Shown: positions 7,333-15,409 of the stretch, in pieces
Numbering within the stretch: position 1 is the stretch's first letter
Layout: each line of letters starts with the position of its first letter
Assembly: GCF_013300725.1 (NCBI RefSeq)
Contig: NZ_JAAIMM010000006.1
Span: 1 to 64,000, forward strand
DNA length: 64,000 bases
Source of the DNA: Allocoprococcus comes
Lineage (GTDB): Bacteria > Bacillota > Clostridia > Lachnospirales > Lachnospiraceae
Direction of reading: 5' to 3'
Notes under the pieces: generated by a model
Databases searched by the model: none
Seen by the model: only the letters and a program-made list of their open reading frames with translations
What the model was told of the DNA's origin: nothing
Translations under genes and position numbers: made by a program

Positions 7333-7818
7333 TTATCCATTCGTATATCTTAAATAATAGTAGTCGTTTCCTTCCATAACAGCTGTTTTTCGAAACCCAT
7401 GCCGTAAATAAAAACGTTCTGCCTGAATATTATCCTTATGGCATCCTAACGCAATGGGACGTTTGCCAAAGTCACGATAAACAAGCTGTATCGTCTGTTC
7501 CAATATTTCTCCGCCAATCCCACAACCACGAAATTCTTTATCAACTACAAATCCCATCAAACGGTAAAAAGGCTCGTTACTCATTTCCGGCGGATCTGTT
7601 TTCCAGGGAATTGCCTCTCCCAGAAGAATGAGCCCTATCGGCTTTTCATGATACTTTACAACGAAGGTATGCCCAATACAATGATGATTAACACCGTAAT
7701 CCGTAAGATTCATTATAGTTGAAGCCGTATCAACAAAACCCTCGGGTATATCGTCTCTATCAATATTACAAGCATCCGAAAAATTCTGGTGTGTTAATTC
7801 CTCAAATTCTATATTCAT
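7333..7818 (-). CDS. GNAT family N-acetyltransferase
   Basis: 161 residues from the ATG at 7818, preceded by GGGGGT. The acetyl-CoA binding loop is VDKEFRGCGIGGEILEQ, and the terminal NIQAERFYLRHGF segment is the conserved GNAT motif B. It starts MNIEFEELTHQNFSDA and resembles aminoglycoside/spermidine-type acetyltransferases (the SpeG/BltD-like fold), but no substrate residue is diagnostic. It is upstream of the other GNAT in the same direction. Confidence 0.8.
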   Translation of the reverse strand: MNIEFEELTHQNFSDACNIDRDDIPEGFVDTASTIMNLTDYGVNHHCIGHTFVVKYHEKPIGLILLGEAIPWKTDPPEMSNEPFYRLMGFVVDKEFRGCGIGGEILEQTIQLVYRDFGKRPIALGCHKDNIQAERFYLRHGFRKTAVMEGNDYYYLRYTNG

Positions 7819-8125
7819 AATTACCCCCACACAAATCCCGATTGAGATTTCACCTGTTTTAAGAAATTTAAATAACTGTTATATTTTGTTATTAAATTCT
7901 CCGCAAGTCCTTGAAAACACTGGATTTATCGCAGGTGAGCTTTCCCTTATTGTTTCCCTTGTGTTATATCGTCCCACCATTGTTTACGAACTCTGATAAG
8001 GACAAATACAAGGGCAAGAAAAATCTATAAAACAGTATAACACAAAATAAAGGTGACAAGGTGAACTGATTGAAATGCTTCTGATTTTTGTAACTGATGA
8101 TTGAATGATAAGGAGATTCGATACG
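7819..8125. other. Gene-free stretch
   Basis: About 300 bp with no supported reading frame on either strand. It is AT-rich with short inverted repeats (for example CCCTTGT and ACAAGGG around 7969 and 8012). No tRNA, integrase site or promoter could be argued with confidence. Given the decayed surroundings it may be deletion debris. Confidence 0.4.
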
Positions 8126-8362
8126 ATGAGAACGATATTTGCAGAATACAATCCATAACTCAATAGTATTGATGTTTATACCAGCGCAGGTTACATGCTT
8201 CGCATTGACTGCTGGAAAGCTGAAAAGAATTTAAAAACCACACCCGGATCAGATTATGCATTGACCTCACTTGCAGTCGATGAACCACTTGAATGTGCGA
8301 GATTATATCTTGCTGGAAATTTGCAGATGTGGGTAGATGCAGAAGATTCACTTGAATTGTAA
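8126..8362 (+). pseudogene. DUF6061-like small protein with early stop codon
   Basis: A frame of 79 codons starting at ATG 8126, with AGGAG 10 nt upstream. It is interrupted only by TAA at 8156 (codon 11), where GAA would keep the sequence open. The rest reads LNSIDVYTSAGYMLRIDCW to the stop at 8362 and resembles short DUF6061-type proteins of gut Firmicutes (an AEYNPELN..DV....G...RIDC pattern, then LECARLYLAGNLQMW). A single nonsense change seems to have inactivated it. Family assignment is by eye. Confidence 0.55.
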
Positions 8363-8368
8363 GCAGAA

Positions 8369-8410
8369 TAACAGCGTGGATATTCAGTTTTATGAATTCC
8401 CACGCTGTTA
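8369..8410. terminator. Hairpin after the DUF6061-like frame
   Basis: An 11-bp stem TAACAGCGTGG/CCACGCTGTTA (8369-8379, 8400-8410) with a 20-nt loop and no strong T run. It lies 6 nt after the stop at 8362 and also before the end of the convergent 55-residue gene, so it may serve both strands. Confidence 0.55.
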
Positions 8411-8432
8411 CTATTCCTAAAAATTATCTTTT

Positions 8433-8600
8433 TTACAAAATCAAAAGAACCAAACATATAGTGAAAATTATTATTCCAAGTGCACTAGCAATTGAATATA
8501 TCTTTTTTGATTCTGAATCATTTTTTTCTTTTACTAAATAATAAATACCAAAACATGAAATAAGAATTCCAATAATCAAACCAATAACCTTAACTGTCAT
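8433..8600 (-). CDS. Small two-helix membrane protein downstream of the P-type ATPase remnant
   Basis: 55 residues. The ATG at 8600 overlaps the ATPase stop codon (TAATG), so it is translationally coupled. Two hydrophobic segments (VIGLIIGILISCFGIYYLV and IASALGIIIFTICLVLLIL) flank a short charged loop (KEKNDSESKK), giving a hairpin in the membrane. I do not recognise a named family. Small membrane partners encoded next to heavy-metal pumps are common, so an accessory role to the once-intact transporter is a reasonable inference. Confidence 0.65.
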   Translation of the reverse strand: MTVKVIGLIIGILISCFGIYYLVKEKNDSESKKIYSIASALGIIIFTICLVLLIL

Positions 8601-9376
8601 TATTTTTTACTCCCCCATTTTAATAAGAATGCTGAATTTATAATCACAAATATTGAACCCGCATTATGCACGAGTGCGCCAACAACAGGATTTAAGATTC
8701 CCAAAATTGCCAATGTAATTGCTATGAAATTCAGAGTCATTGAAAAAGTCATATTCAGTTTGATCGTAACCATCATATGCTTGGACAATGCTACCAGATG
8801 TGGCAGTTCTTTCACCTCATCATCCACTAATGCTATGTCAGCAGCATCTACTGCTATATCGCTTCCAACACCACCCATAGCAATTCCAACATCAGCTTTT
8901 TTTAATGCCGGAGCATCATTGACACCATCGCCAATCATGCATACTGGCATTCCGTTTTTTTGATATTGTTCAATGTATGCAAGCTTATTCTCTGGCATAC
9001 AGTTTGCTTTTACATCTTCAATATGTAGTAAAGACGCTATCGTATTTGCAGCATTTTCATGATCTCCGGTCAAAAGGACTGGACATATACCAAGTTTTAA
9101 AAGTTCATCTATCATGTTTTCACTTTCCTTGCGTACAGTGTCTGATAATGCAAGAAAACCGGCAAAAGTATTATTTACAGATACATAAATGATGGTACAT
9201 CCCTGTCTGATATAGTCTTTCGTATCTTCCAGAGCCGGTATCTCCACATGATACGCTGTTAATAACTCCGTATTACCCGCAAGCACCCTTTTTCCCTCTA
9301 TCTCTGCACACACGCCTCTTCCCGGGATCATCTGAAAATTTTCTGGCTCATCCACTTTTTTACTTGTATCTGACAA
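8600..9376 (-). pseudogene. P1B-type metal ATPase, 5'-truncated
   Basis: The 258 readable residues cover only the back half of a heavy-metal P-type ATPase. They include the end of the nucleotide-binding domain (VCAEIEGKRVLAGN), the hinge (LLTGDHENAA, then MIGDGVNDAPALKKADVGIA) and the last two membrane helices with HNAGS. The metal-binding domain, first six helices, actuator domain and phosphorylated DKTGT are all missing. The frame opens with TTG immediately after the csoR stop, without a ribosome site. It therefore cannot pump, and a deletion seems to have joined csoR to the 3' part of its target gene. Confidence 0.8.
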
Positions 9377-9652
9377 TTATTTCATATTTGAAAATCGTTC
9401 TACCGCTTTTGTAAATTGTTCAATTGTTTTATCCGCATCACCATGCTCAATACCATCTCTGACACAATGTTTGATATGTCCCTCTAAAACAACCTTTCCA
9501 CACCCATGAAGAGCTGATTTAGCAGCATTAATCTGAGAAAGAATATCTTCACATGGAACATCCTCGTCAACCATGCGATCAATTGCCTGTACCTGACCAA
9601 TTATTTTTTTTAAACGACGATGTAAATTATCTGCATCCATACATTGCTTCAT
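9377..9652 (-). CDS. csoR: CsoR/FrmR-family metal-responsive repressor
   Basis: About 91 residues from the ATG at 9652, with GGAGG 8 nt upstream; the upstream ATG at 9667 overlaps the operator. It is an all-helical DUF156 protein. LHRRLKKIIGQVQAIDRMV is helix 1, and the metal ligand set Cys34, His59, Cys63 (VPCEDIL, EGHIKHC) fits the Cu(I)-type C-H-C arrangement. It binds its own operator and releases DNA on metal binding. It should have controlled the ATPase that follows, which is now truncated. Copper is the likeliest effector but Ni, Zn or persulfide sensing are not excluded. Confidence 0.85.
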   Translation of the reverse strand: MKQCMDADNLHRRLKKIIGQVQAIDRMVDEDVPCEDILSQINAAKSALHGCGKVVLEGHIKHCVRDGIEHGDADKTIEQFTKAVERFSNMK

Positions 9653-9665
9653 ATTAAGTTCCTCC

Positions 9666-9716
9666 ATACTATAAGGGGTATATGTTTATTGTACTATACT
9701 GGTTAAATAAAGTCAA
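9666..9716 (-). promoter_or_regulatory. csoR promoter and overlapping operator
   Basis: On the minus strand a -35 TTGACT (9711-9716) and a -10 TACAAT (9688-9693) are separated by 17 bp. A CsoR-type box, ATAC...GTAT with a GGGG/CCCC core (9666-9681), lies just downstream of the -10, over the expected start of transcription. That placement fits repression by CsoR. Confidence 0.65.
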
Positions 9717-9865
9717 TTTGGCATTTGATTTTAATAGCAACCAGGTATCCATAGTTTAAAGCTATATCAAACACTACTTTTTTCGTATTATACAAACACA
9801 CTATTTTTTGACATAATACAGATAAATCAAACACAACTTGTACAATATCAGGGAGGAATTTTATT

Positions 9866-10969
9866 ATGATAAATCTCACATATGACATCGTAGGTTCATT
9901 TCTCAGACCTGCCGAAATTAAAGAAGCACGTAAAGCCTACAAAGAAGGTACTCTTTCCAGAGAAGACCTGACAAAGATCGAAGATCAGACAATTGCTGAT
10001 CTGGTAGAGAAAGAAGTTTCTCACGGCTTGAAATATGTTACAGATGGAGAATTCCGCCGCAGATGGTGGCATTTGGACTGGTTAAAAGAATTTGACGGAT
10101 TTGATACCATTCATTTTACAAAAGAGATCAACGGAACCCTCAATGAAATTGAACTCGGAACAGTAACCGGTAAATTCTTCTACGACAAAAACAAAGCACA
10201 CCCTGAACTTCGCGCCTGGGACTATCTCCACTCACTTGCACAGAAGTATGATGGCATTACCGCAAAAAAATGTATTTCCGGACCAAATATGATCCTGATC
10301 GATCATTTTCTTCAGCTTGGTAACAAAGAAACTCCTTACTACGGAACCGATATCAATGCTTTGATCGATGATATTGCCAAAGCTTATCAGGATGCCATTC
10401 AGGATTTTTATGTCCACGGCTGTCGTTATCTGCAGATTGACGATACGTCCTGGACTTATCTCATTGATGAGAACTTCTTAAAGAAAGTAACAGCTCTCGG
10501 GTATACACAGGAACAGATTTTAAGCTGGTTCCAGCTGGTATCAACCAAAGCTCTGGAAAACAAACCAGAAGATTTCTTTATTGCAACTCATTTCTGCAAG
10601 GGTAACTTTAAAGGAAATCCTCTTTTCCACGGTTTTTATGATTCCGTTGCACCGGTGATTACTGAAATTCCGTATAATGCATTTTTTGTAGAATATGATG
10701 ATGCCCGCTCCGGTTCTTTTGATCCATGGAGTGTTTTAAAAGACAAGGATGCGATCTTTGTTGCCGGTCTGATTTCTACCAAGAATCCAGTTCTGGAAGA
10801 TCATGATCTTCTGAAAAAACGCTACACCGAAGCACGTCTGGTTGTCGGTGATCAGATTGCACTTTCGCCACAGTGCGGATTTGCTTCTGTCGAAGAAGGA
10901 AACTGTATTGATGAAGAAACACAGTGGAAGAAGATTGATTTGCTGGTATCTTGTCAGGATTTTTTATAA
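9866..10969 (+). CDS. MetE C-terminal-like methionine synthase (YxjG/YxjH type)
   Basis: 367 residues, AGGGAGG before the ATG. It starts NLTYDIVGSFLRPAEIKEAR and contains YVTDGEFRRRWWHLDWL, matching the cobalamin-independent methionine synthase II family, which has only the catalytic barrel. Likely zinc ligands are the His-Cys pair in ATHFCKGN and the late Cys in LSPQCGFAS. It probably transfers a methyl group to homocysteine from a methyl donor, possibly S-methylmethionine or a corrinoid donor rather than folate. It stands alone. No T-box or S-box was seen in the ~150 bp upstream. Confidence 0.85.
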   Translation: MINLTYDIVGSFLRPAEIKEARKAYKEGTLSREDLTKIEDQTIADLVEKEVSHGLKYVTDGEFRRRWWHLDWLKEFDGFDTIHFTKEINGTLNEIELGTVTGKFFYDKNKAHPELRAWDYLHSLAQKYDGITAKKCISGPNMILIDHFLQLGNKETPYYGTDINALIDDIAKAYQDAIQDFYVHGCRYLQIDDTSWTYLIDENFLKKVTALGYTQEQILSWFQLVSTKALENKPEDFFIATHFCKGNFKGNPLFHGFYDSVAPVITEIPYNAFFVEYDDARSGSFDPWSVLKDKDAIFVAGLISTKNPVLEDHDLLKKRYTEARLVVGDQIALSPQCGFASVEEGNCIDEETQWKKIDLLVSCQDFL

Positions 10970-10977
10970 GTTTGAAA

Positions 10978-11003
10978 CGCCGTACTACTTAGTTAGTGCG
11001 GCG
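10978..11003 (+). terminator. Hairpin after the MetE-like gene
   Basis: Arms CGCCGTACTA and TAGTGCGGCG pair with one mismatch and a short loop, 9 nt after the stop. The following T-rich tract is weak, so this is a moderate call. Confidence 0.5.
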
Positions 11004-11105
11004 GACAAACAACTCTTTTCTGCTTTAAATTCTACATTTTTTCTATAGCAATTTTTTCCCTTACTTAACCTAAAACTATCTATAACTTCCTCGATAATTC
11101 ATTTT

Positions 11106-11777
11106 TTAGTCCCAAAGTGCAAAAAAGTGTTCCTTCAGCAAATCCATCGCTTCATTTTTGCACTGTTCTCTATACTTTTCCAATTCTTTATCTTCAGCAA
11201 AATATTTTTCCGATATTTCTTTAAATTCCGATATCTCATCCATAAAATGCATTGTTCTGCTTCCATGTTTCTGACTTTCTTTCAATTCTTCTTCTGTCTG
11301 CAATTTTTCTCCAAATAAACCGTATCTCTTCACAAATTCTTTATACGCTTTACCATACTCTTCATCATATGGGTTCTTTCTCTTGCATGTTTCTTCATTA
11401 GACTCTCGCCAAAGAAAAATCATATGATCCAGAATTTTATTCCATTCTGCATGGCAAGTATCATTTACCAGAATTCCTTCTTTGTTTGTATAATTTTCTC
11501 CAAGATATCCTGGTGATCCCATCCGGTTATCTCGCAAATCCTGTAACATTTCTGGAATAAGATTTTGCAAATGTACATACATATTCCATTTATCACATTC
11601 CGCATATCCTCTTATGACACGCTGCCAACTCCAATACATACACCTTTTAAAATGTTTTATTTTAGCTGCAAACTTACTTTTTTTACCAAGCCCACATATT
11701 TGAAAATCTTCTTTTTTCCAAATATTATTCACTGATTTTCCTTTTCTCCCATTCATAAATCTACTCTCTCTATTCAT
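11106..11777 (-). CDS. Conserved hypothetical protein, Firmicutes phage-associated type
   Basis: About 223 residues; starts at 11777 or at the ATG at 11756 are possible. It is soluble and rich in aromatic and charged residues (CMYWSWQRVIRGYAECDKW, EMLQDLRDNRMGSPGYLGEN, CHAEWNKILDRM-like text), with a predominantly helical C-terminal half. No catalytic motif or named domain was recognised. The sequence style recalls orphan proteins from prophages of gut clostridia, and the nearby tRNA-like sequence and other orphans support a phage-derived neighbourhood. Function unknown. Confidence 0.6.
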   Translation of the reverse strand: MNRESRFMNGRKGKSVNNIWKKEDFQICGLGKKSKFAAKIKHFKRCMYWSWQRVIRGYAECDKWNMYVHLQNLIPEMLQDLRDNRMGSPGYLGENYTNKEGILVNDTCHAEWNKILDHMIFLWRESNEETCKRKNPYDEEYGKAYKEFVKRYGLFGEKLQTEEELKESQKHGSRTMHFMDEISEFKEISEKYFAEDKELEKYREQCKNEAMDLLKEHFFALWD

Positions 11778-12037
11778 TTTCTAATAAAGCCGCAGCTTTT
11801 ACGCTGCGACTTCTATCTCTACATGCCTGCATTGCAGCCATGCGGATTATCCCTGGTCAATTGGTTTAACACCTTAACCTGCTTCATGGATTTCAGCACA
11901 TTGTTATGCCTAAATGAAAGTTTTCTATTTACACAAAACCATTTAAGAACAAAATAGTTAACACTTCATGATTAAACATTCAAACAAAACCTAAAATGAT
12001 TAACGTTTGTAGATGTATATACCATCCAATATCAGCT
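11778..12037. other. Gene-free stretch with a terminator-like hairpin
   Basis: A strong stem GCCGCAGC/GCTGCGAC (11789-11796, 11803-11810) is followed by TTTATT on the minus strand, so it would stop leftward transcription from the tRNA-like region. The remainder shows no supported gene. Part of it (around 11850-11880) has weak tRNA-like text but no complete cloverleaf. Confidence 0.45.
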
Positions 12038-12110
12038 CTTTAAAGGCAGGATTTGAACCCGCGACATCATGATTAGCAATCATGTACGCTACCAACTGCG
12101 CCACTTTTTA
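12038..12110 (-). tRNA. Degenerate tRNA-like sequence, anticodon GCU (short variable loop)
   Basis: A 73-nt cloverleaf can be drawn on the minus strand. It has a D arm (GCGC, AGTTGGTA, GCGT), anticodon stem CATGA/TCATG with loop TTGCTAA (GCU), a 5-nt variable loop and T arm GCGGG-TTCAAAT-CCTGC. The acceptor stem TAAAAAG/CTTTAAA has two A-A mismatches. GCU reads Ser AGC/AGU codons, yet true tRNA-Ser has a long variable arm, which this lacks. It may be a phage-type tRNA or a pseudo-tRNA. Confidence 0.5.
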
Positions 12111-12210
12111 CTGAGCATCCAGTTAATCAAAACCGGTATTACCTTCTTGTAACCTAACCCTGTTACAGGGAAACCAAGTTCGGGATTTTCGCAATACAGG
12201 CAATGATACA

Positions 12211-12873
12211 TCAGGCAATTTCTATAAATGTAGTTGCATTTGACACTTTAATCTGTGTATCCAGTTCTTTCAAAAGAATATTCCGTTTTTCATCCAATGC
12301 TTCCAGCTTTTTCTTTACATCCAAAGGATCTATAAGTTCTGTTGTATTTTCCTTGACATAAGCATCAACTACACCAAGCGGCTTGTCATCTTTTACTTTC
12401 GTGTCACGCCCAAGAATACTTAAACGCATATTCTCCGCCGTTGCCTGAAGCTGACTGTTCTTCATATCACAAAACCGTACTCGCTCATTATATTCATCAC
12501 TCAGCTTTTCTCGAAGTTTCCCTTCAAAATCTGCTTCTCCTTCATAGGAATCTATACCTCTAAGTCTGCTTCTGAGAGAAATAGCTCCTGCAACGGTAAA
12601 TGTTCCATAAGATGTCTTGATTTTTGTCTTAGCATTCGACTCTACGATTGCTGCATCAATCTTCTGAAAACGTTCTATCAGATCTCCAATCTGCTGATAT
12701 GCGGCCTCTGCTTCCTTTACATATTCTGTCTTCTCGATCCTTTTTGCAAACACTTTATCTTCATTCAGCTTAATCGTATCTACAAAGCTTGCCTTTGCAA
12801 TTTTATCCGTAATTTTCTTTACTAACAGATCTCTTTCATCCAGTGCCTGTGTAACTAACATCTTCTCACTCAT
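12211..12873 (-). CDS. Hypothetical coiled-coil protein (possibly DIP1984-like)
   Basis: About 220 residues from the ATG at 12873, with AGGAGG 8 nt upstream. Mostly helical: residues 1-60 (MLVTQALDERDLLVKKI) and the C-terminal 40 residues (VKKKLEALDEKRNILLKEL) form long amphipathic helices. Between them is a segment TSYGTFTVAGAISLRSRL. The layout (paired coiled coils, a T-V-A-A motif, a terminal LDxxIxxxN-like helix) is reminiscent of the DIP1984/septicolysin-type family, but that is a weak match by eye. It has its own promoter and lies among phage-like orphans. Confidence 0.55.
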   Translation of the reverse strand: MSEKMLVTQALDERDLLVKKITDKIAKASFVDTIKLNEDKVFAKRIEKTEYVKEAEAAYQQIGDLIERFQKIDAAIVESNAKTKIKTSYGTFTVAGAISLRSRLRGIDSYEGEADFEGKLREKLSDEYNERVRFCDMKNSQLQATAENMRLSILGRDTKVKDDKPLGVVDAYVKENTTELIDPLDVKKKLEALDEKRNILLKELDTQIKVSNATTFIEIA

Positions 12874-12918
12874 AAAAAAATCCTCCTGTAAAATCATTTC
12901 CAACTTCTGATAGAAATA

Positions 12919-12947
12919 ATTTTACCGAAGGATTCCTCATTTGTCAT
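12919..12947 (-). promoter_or_regulatory. Promoter of the coiled-coil protein gene
   Basis: On the minus strand ATGACA (12942-12947) and TAAAAT (12919-12924) are separated by 17 bp. They lie 46 bp upstream of the ATG at 12873. Confidence 0.5.
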
Positions 12948-12973
12948 TGAACTTGTAGTATAATAGCACTCTG

Positions 12974-13282
12974 TTATGCTACTTTTCTTTCACTAAGTCT
13001 GTCATAATATGCATGCAAATGTCTGCGCTGTAAGAATTTCTTATCCGATTCAATAAATTTTCTATTACCACACAGCAGCTCATCTACCGGCAGCTGAAAT
13101 AATTCGCTGAGTGCATATAAATTGTCAATCGTAGGAAGACTGCTTCCATTCAACCAGTGGTAAACGCTCTGAACACTTCCGAGTCCCAAATACTGCTGCA
13201 CATCTTTCACAGAAAAACCATGCATCTTCATAATTCTTTTCAATCTGATTCCTGTTGCCTTCATATCAATTGTTGGGATCAT
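12974..13282 (-). CDS. XRE-family helix-turn-helix protein
   Basis: 102 residues, AAGGAG upstream of the ATG. The domain is IRLKRIMKMHGFSVKDVQQY (helices 1-2), LGLGSVQSVYHWLNGSSLPT (recognition helix) and a closing segment, LYALSELFQLPVDELL. It is a minimal Cro/CI-type DNA binder with a basic tail (FLQRRHLHAYYDRLSERK). Its target is unknown. It is co-oriented with the SpoU methyltransferase gene upstream (40-bp gap). Confidence 0.75.
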   Translation of the reverse strand: MIPTIDMKATGIRLKRIMKMHGFSVKDVQQYLGLGSVQSVYHWLNGSSLPTIDNLYALSELFQLPVDELLCGNRKFIESDKKFLQRRHLHAYYDRLSERKVA

Positions 13283-13321
13283 CGTTCTTCTCCTTCATTT
13301 CATCTTAAATGTACTGAATAA

Positions 13322-14188
13322 TTACACCTTTATTTTCCCAAGCTGCCAGAATGCCACCGCACTCGCCGCTGCCACATTCAGCGAATCAACGCCATGTGTC
13401 ATCGGAATTTTAACCGTATAATCACATAGCGCTATTGTCTCGTTTTCCAGTCCTTCACCTTCATTTCCAAGAATAACTGCCAACTTTTCTTCCTTCATCA
13501 GTTCCGGATCATCGATGCTGACCGAATCATCAGTCAGCGCAAGTGCTGCCGTCTTATAGCCAAGCTTTTTCAATTCTGCAATCACCTGTTTTGGCCAGAT
13601 TACTTCCCGCTTGCACCGCATTTCATTGCTATCCCGGATAAATGTCCACGGAATCTGAAATACGGTTCCCATACTCACCCTGGAAGCCCGTCTGTAAAGC
13701 GGGTCACTGCATCCCGGACTCAGAAGTACCGCCTCCATATTAAGAGCCGCTGCAGACCGGAAAATTGCTCCTACATTTGTCGGATTCTGCACATTTTCAA
13801 GAATCGCGATTCTGTTTATCCCATCACACAGATCCTGAAATTTTCGAAGCGGTTTCCGTCTCATTGCACAAAGCATTCCTCTGGTCAGTTTGAAGCCTGT
13901 CAATTTAGTCAGCACCTCAAAATCCGCTGTAAAAATCGATACTTTCGTATCATCAAATCTGTTCATAATCTGGCTTGTTTCTTCATTCTCTTCCATCTGC
14001 TTCTTTTCAACAAGAACAGACAATGGCTCATAACCTGCATCCAACGCTCTGCCGATCACCTTCGGACTTTCTGCAATGAACATTCCCTCTTCTGGGTGAT
14101 CTTTATTCAGAAGCCGTGCTTCTGTGCACCTGGCATAAATATCCAATTCCGGCGCATTAAAGTCTTTGATTTCTATTACGTTCATCAT
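13322..14188 (-). CDS. TrmH/SpoU-family RNA 2'-O-methyltransferase
   Basis: 288 residues. The three SpoU motifs are present: ENVQNPTNVGAIFRSA (motif 1, with the catalytic Arg), AVILGNEGEGL (motif 2) and IPMTHGVDSLNVAAASAV (motif 3), which together form the trefoil knot that binds SAM. The N-terminal ~100 residues are a substrate-binding domain (MFIAESPKVIGRALDAGY). It should methylate the 2'-OH of a ribose in rRNA or tRNA; the site cannot be told from sequence. A second, different SpoU protein lies at 29.6-30.4 kb and TrmL at 49.8 kb. Confidence 0.9.
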   Translation of the reverse strand: MMNVIEIKDFNAPELDIYARCTEARLLNKDHPEEGMFIAESPKVIGRALDAGYEPLSVLVEKKQMEENEETSQIMNRFDDTKVSIFTADFEVLTKLTGFKLTRGMLCAMRRKPLRKFQDLCDGINRIAILENVQNPTNVGAIFRSAAALNMEAVLLSPGCSDPLYRRASRVSMGTVFQIPWTFIRDSNEMRCKREVIWPKQVIAELKKLGYKTAALALTDDSVSIDDPELMKEEKLAVILGNEGEGLENETIALCDYTVKIPMTHGVDSLNVAAASAVAFWQLGKIKV

Positions 14189-14232
14189 TCCTTTTCCCCT
14201 GTTTTCATCCGTATATTTAATCTGATCACCTT

Positions 14233-14505
14233 TTACAGACCTTCGCGATACACCTTATTGATCGTTGTCTGCGCATGTTCCAATTCTTTTTTCTGGATAA
14301 TTGCGTTCCGGTCGCTTAGAATTGCCAGCATCTCATCCACCACGTCTTCCGGTCTCGGATCCGATATCCGGTACAGATATCCAAGCATTCTTGTTGCTGT
14401 GTAATCTGTATTCATCTGTTTATATGCGATTTCCCGGCAGAGGCTGTCCGGGTAACCTTTCTGCTGCAGTGCTTTGTAAAGTTCATCTTGTTTTGATTGT
14501 GTCAT
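14233..14505 (-). CDS. Conserved hypothetical protein
   Basis: 90 residues from ATG 14505, with GGAG 8 nt upstream. Soluble and helical: KQDELYKALQQKGYPDSLCR, then DYTATRMLGYLYRISDPRPE and DEMLAILSDRNAIIQKKE. The pattern is familiar from Lachnospiraceae genomes but no function is attached to it. It has a clear promoter and precedes the SpoU gene by 44 bp on the same strand. Confidence 0.7.
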   Translation of the reverse strand: MTQSKQDELYKALQQKGYPDSLCREIAYKQMNTDYTATRMLGYLYRISDPRPEDVVDEMLAILSDRNAIIQKKELEHAQTTINKVYREGL

Positions 14506-14548
14506 AAATACTACTCCAAATTTATTTTCTTTCCATTGTTCTTTCTAC

Positions 14549-14577
14549 ATTATACTGAGAACAACTTTTGAAATCAA
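14549..14577 (-). promoter_or_regulatory. Promoter of the 90-residue protein gene
   Basis: On the minus strand TTGATT (14572-14577) and TATAAT (14549-14554) are separated by 17 bp, 43 bp before the ATG. Confidence 0.65.
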
Positions 14578-14600
14578 TCCGTTTTCTATGACTACAAACC

Positions 14601-14636
14601 AAAAAGCAGCCAATCCTGTTTCGATCAGCCGCTTCT
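14601..14636 (-). terminator. Terminator of the HD-hydrolase gene
   Basis: On the minus strand AAGCGGC pairs with GCTGCTT around a ~17-nt loop and is followed by TTTTT. It lies 23 nt after the HD gene stop. Confidence 0.6.
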
Positions 14637-14658
14637 CCTGTTATCCGTTATTTTTTTA

Positions 14659-15171
14659 TTATTCTTCTCTTAAAAATATGGATTCCAACAACCTACATCC
14701 CACTGCCGTCTTAAAAATACAGGATTTCGCATTTTCAATCGACACTTTTGAAAAATTACTCTCACTTGCATTTACAAGAAAATCTGCCTCTATTAAAATC
14801 TGATAATCCATCCCATCTATATTAGTGTATGTATGATGATGTGTGACCAGCCAGATAATACGCTCCACTTTCTGTTCTGATACAGACATTCCTTCAAAAA
14901 ACTCCTTTACCAGCGGTTCACTTTCAAGTTCCTGATTTTTACCATTTGTGTTCCCATATTTTTCACGGCAAAGTGGACAGGATATGTCATGCACAACCGC
15001 TGCAAGTTCCAGAACTTCCTGTGTGTTTTCATCCACACTTTCCTGCTCCCCTATCGTCTTTGCATATGCCCATACTTTCAGGAAATGCTCGATATCTCTC
15101 AAATTCCCCTGATAAAAACCAATCATTTTTTCAATGGCAACTGCTATAATTTTAGATTTTTCGTCTTTCAT
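14659..15171 (-). CDS. HD-domain phosphohydrolase
   Basis: 170 residues, AGGAGG 9 nt before the ATG. Metal-ligand motifs of the HD superfamily are visible: His in DIEHFLKVWAYAK, the HD pair in AAVVHDISCP, His-His in VTHHHTYTN and the final Asp in LIEADFLVNA. Such small HD proteins hydrolyse nucleotide phosphates or related phosphoesters in the cytoplasm; the substrate is not predictable here. It stands alone with its own terminator. Confidence 0.85.
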   Translation of the reverse strand: MKDEKSKIIAVAIEKMIGFYQGNLRDIEHFLKVWAYAKTIGEQESVDENTQEVLELAAVVHDISCPLCREKYGNTNGKNQELESEPLVKEFFEGMSVSEQKVERIIWLVTHHHTYTNIDGMDYQILIEADFLVNASESNFSKVSIENAKSCIFKTAVGCRLLESIFLREE

Positions 15172-15242
15172 TGCGTGGTTCCTCCTGCCTTTTCTGATTT
15201 ATCTTTTATAACTATAGCATATTCTATAATTTTCTACCAAAC

Positions 15243-15408
15243 TTATTTACATGCCACACTTCCAGAGCAGAAATTCGAATATTTTTTATGTATAACTTTT
15301 ATTCCGTTTGAAAACATAATATCAATATCATTTGCCGAACCATATCTGACTATTTGTGCACTCATCCCATTTCTCATTATATTTTTCTTCCCAAAACGTC
15401 CTCTAATT
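15243..15408 (-). pseudogene. Remnant of a repeat-type phage/orphan protein
   Basis: About 55 codons without a start, in the +1 frame directly beyond the DUF1848 stop. The text GRFGKKNIMRNGMSAQIVRY, then NDIDIMFSNGIKV, follows a G..N.MRNG..A.II.Y....DIDV.F.DG pattern of ~50-residue modules that I associate with large hypothetical proteins of phages and clostridia. Only the last module remains. The family link is by eye. Confidence 0.4.
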
Positions 15409-15409
15409 A

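Noticed and set aside
8160-8457. Two minus-strand frames of 63-67 codons
   Set aside because: They lie opposite the DUF6061-like frame and its hairpin and lack ribosome sites and family resemblance.
9717-9865. T-box or S-box before the MetE-like gene
   Set aside because: The ~150-bp gap shows neither the T-box GGTGG/ACCGCG tract nor S-box core motifs.
9703-9888. 61-codon minus frame upstream of the MetE-like gene
   Set aside because: It covers the csoR promoter region and the intergenic gap, with no ribosome site or family resemblance.
11840-11900. tRNA-like text on the plus strand (GGTCAATTGGTTTAACACC)
   Set aside because: Only a D-arm-like piece is present; no anticodon and T arms in register could be drawn.
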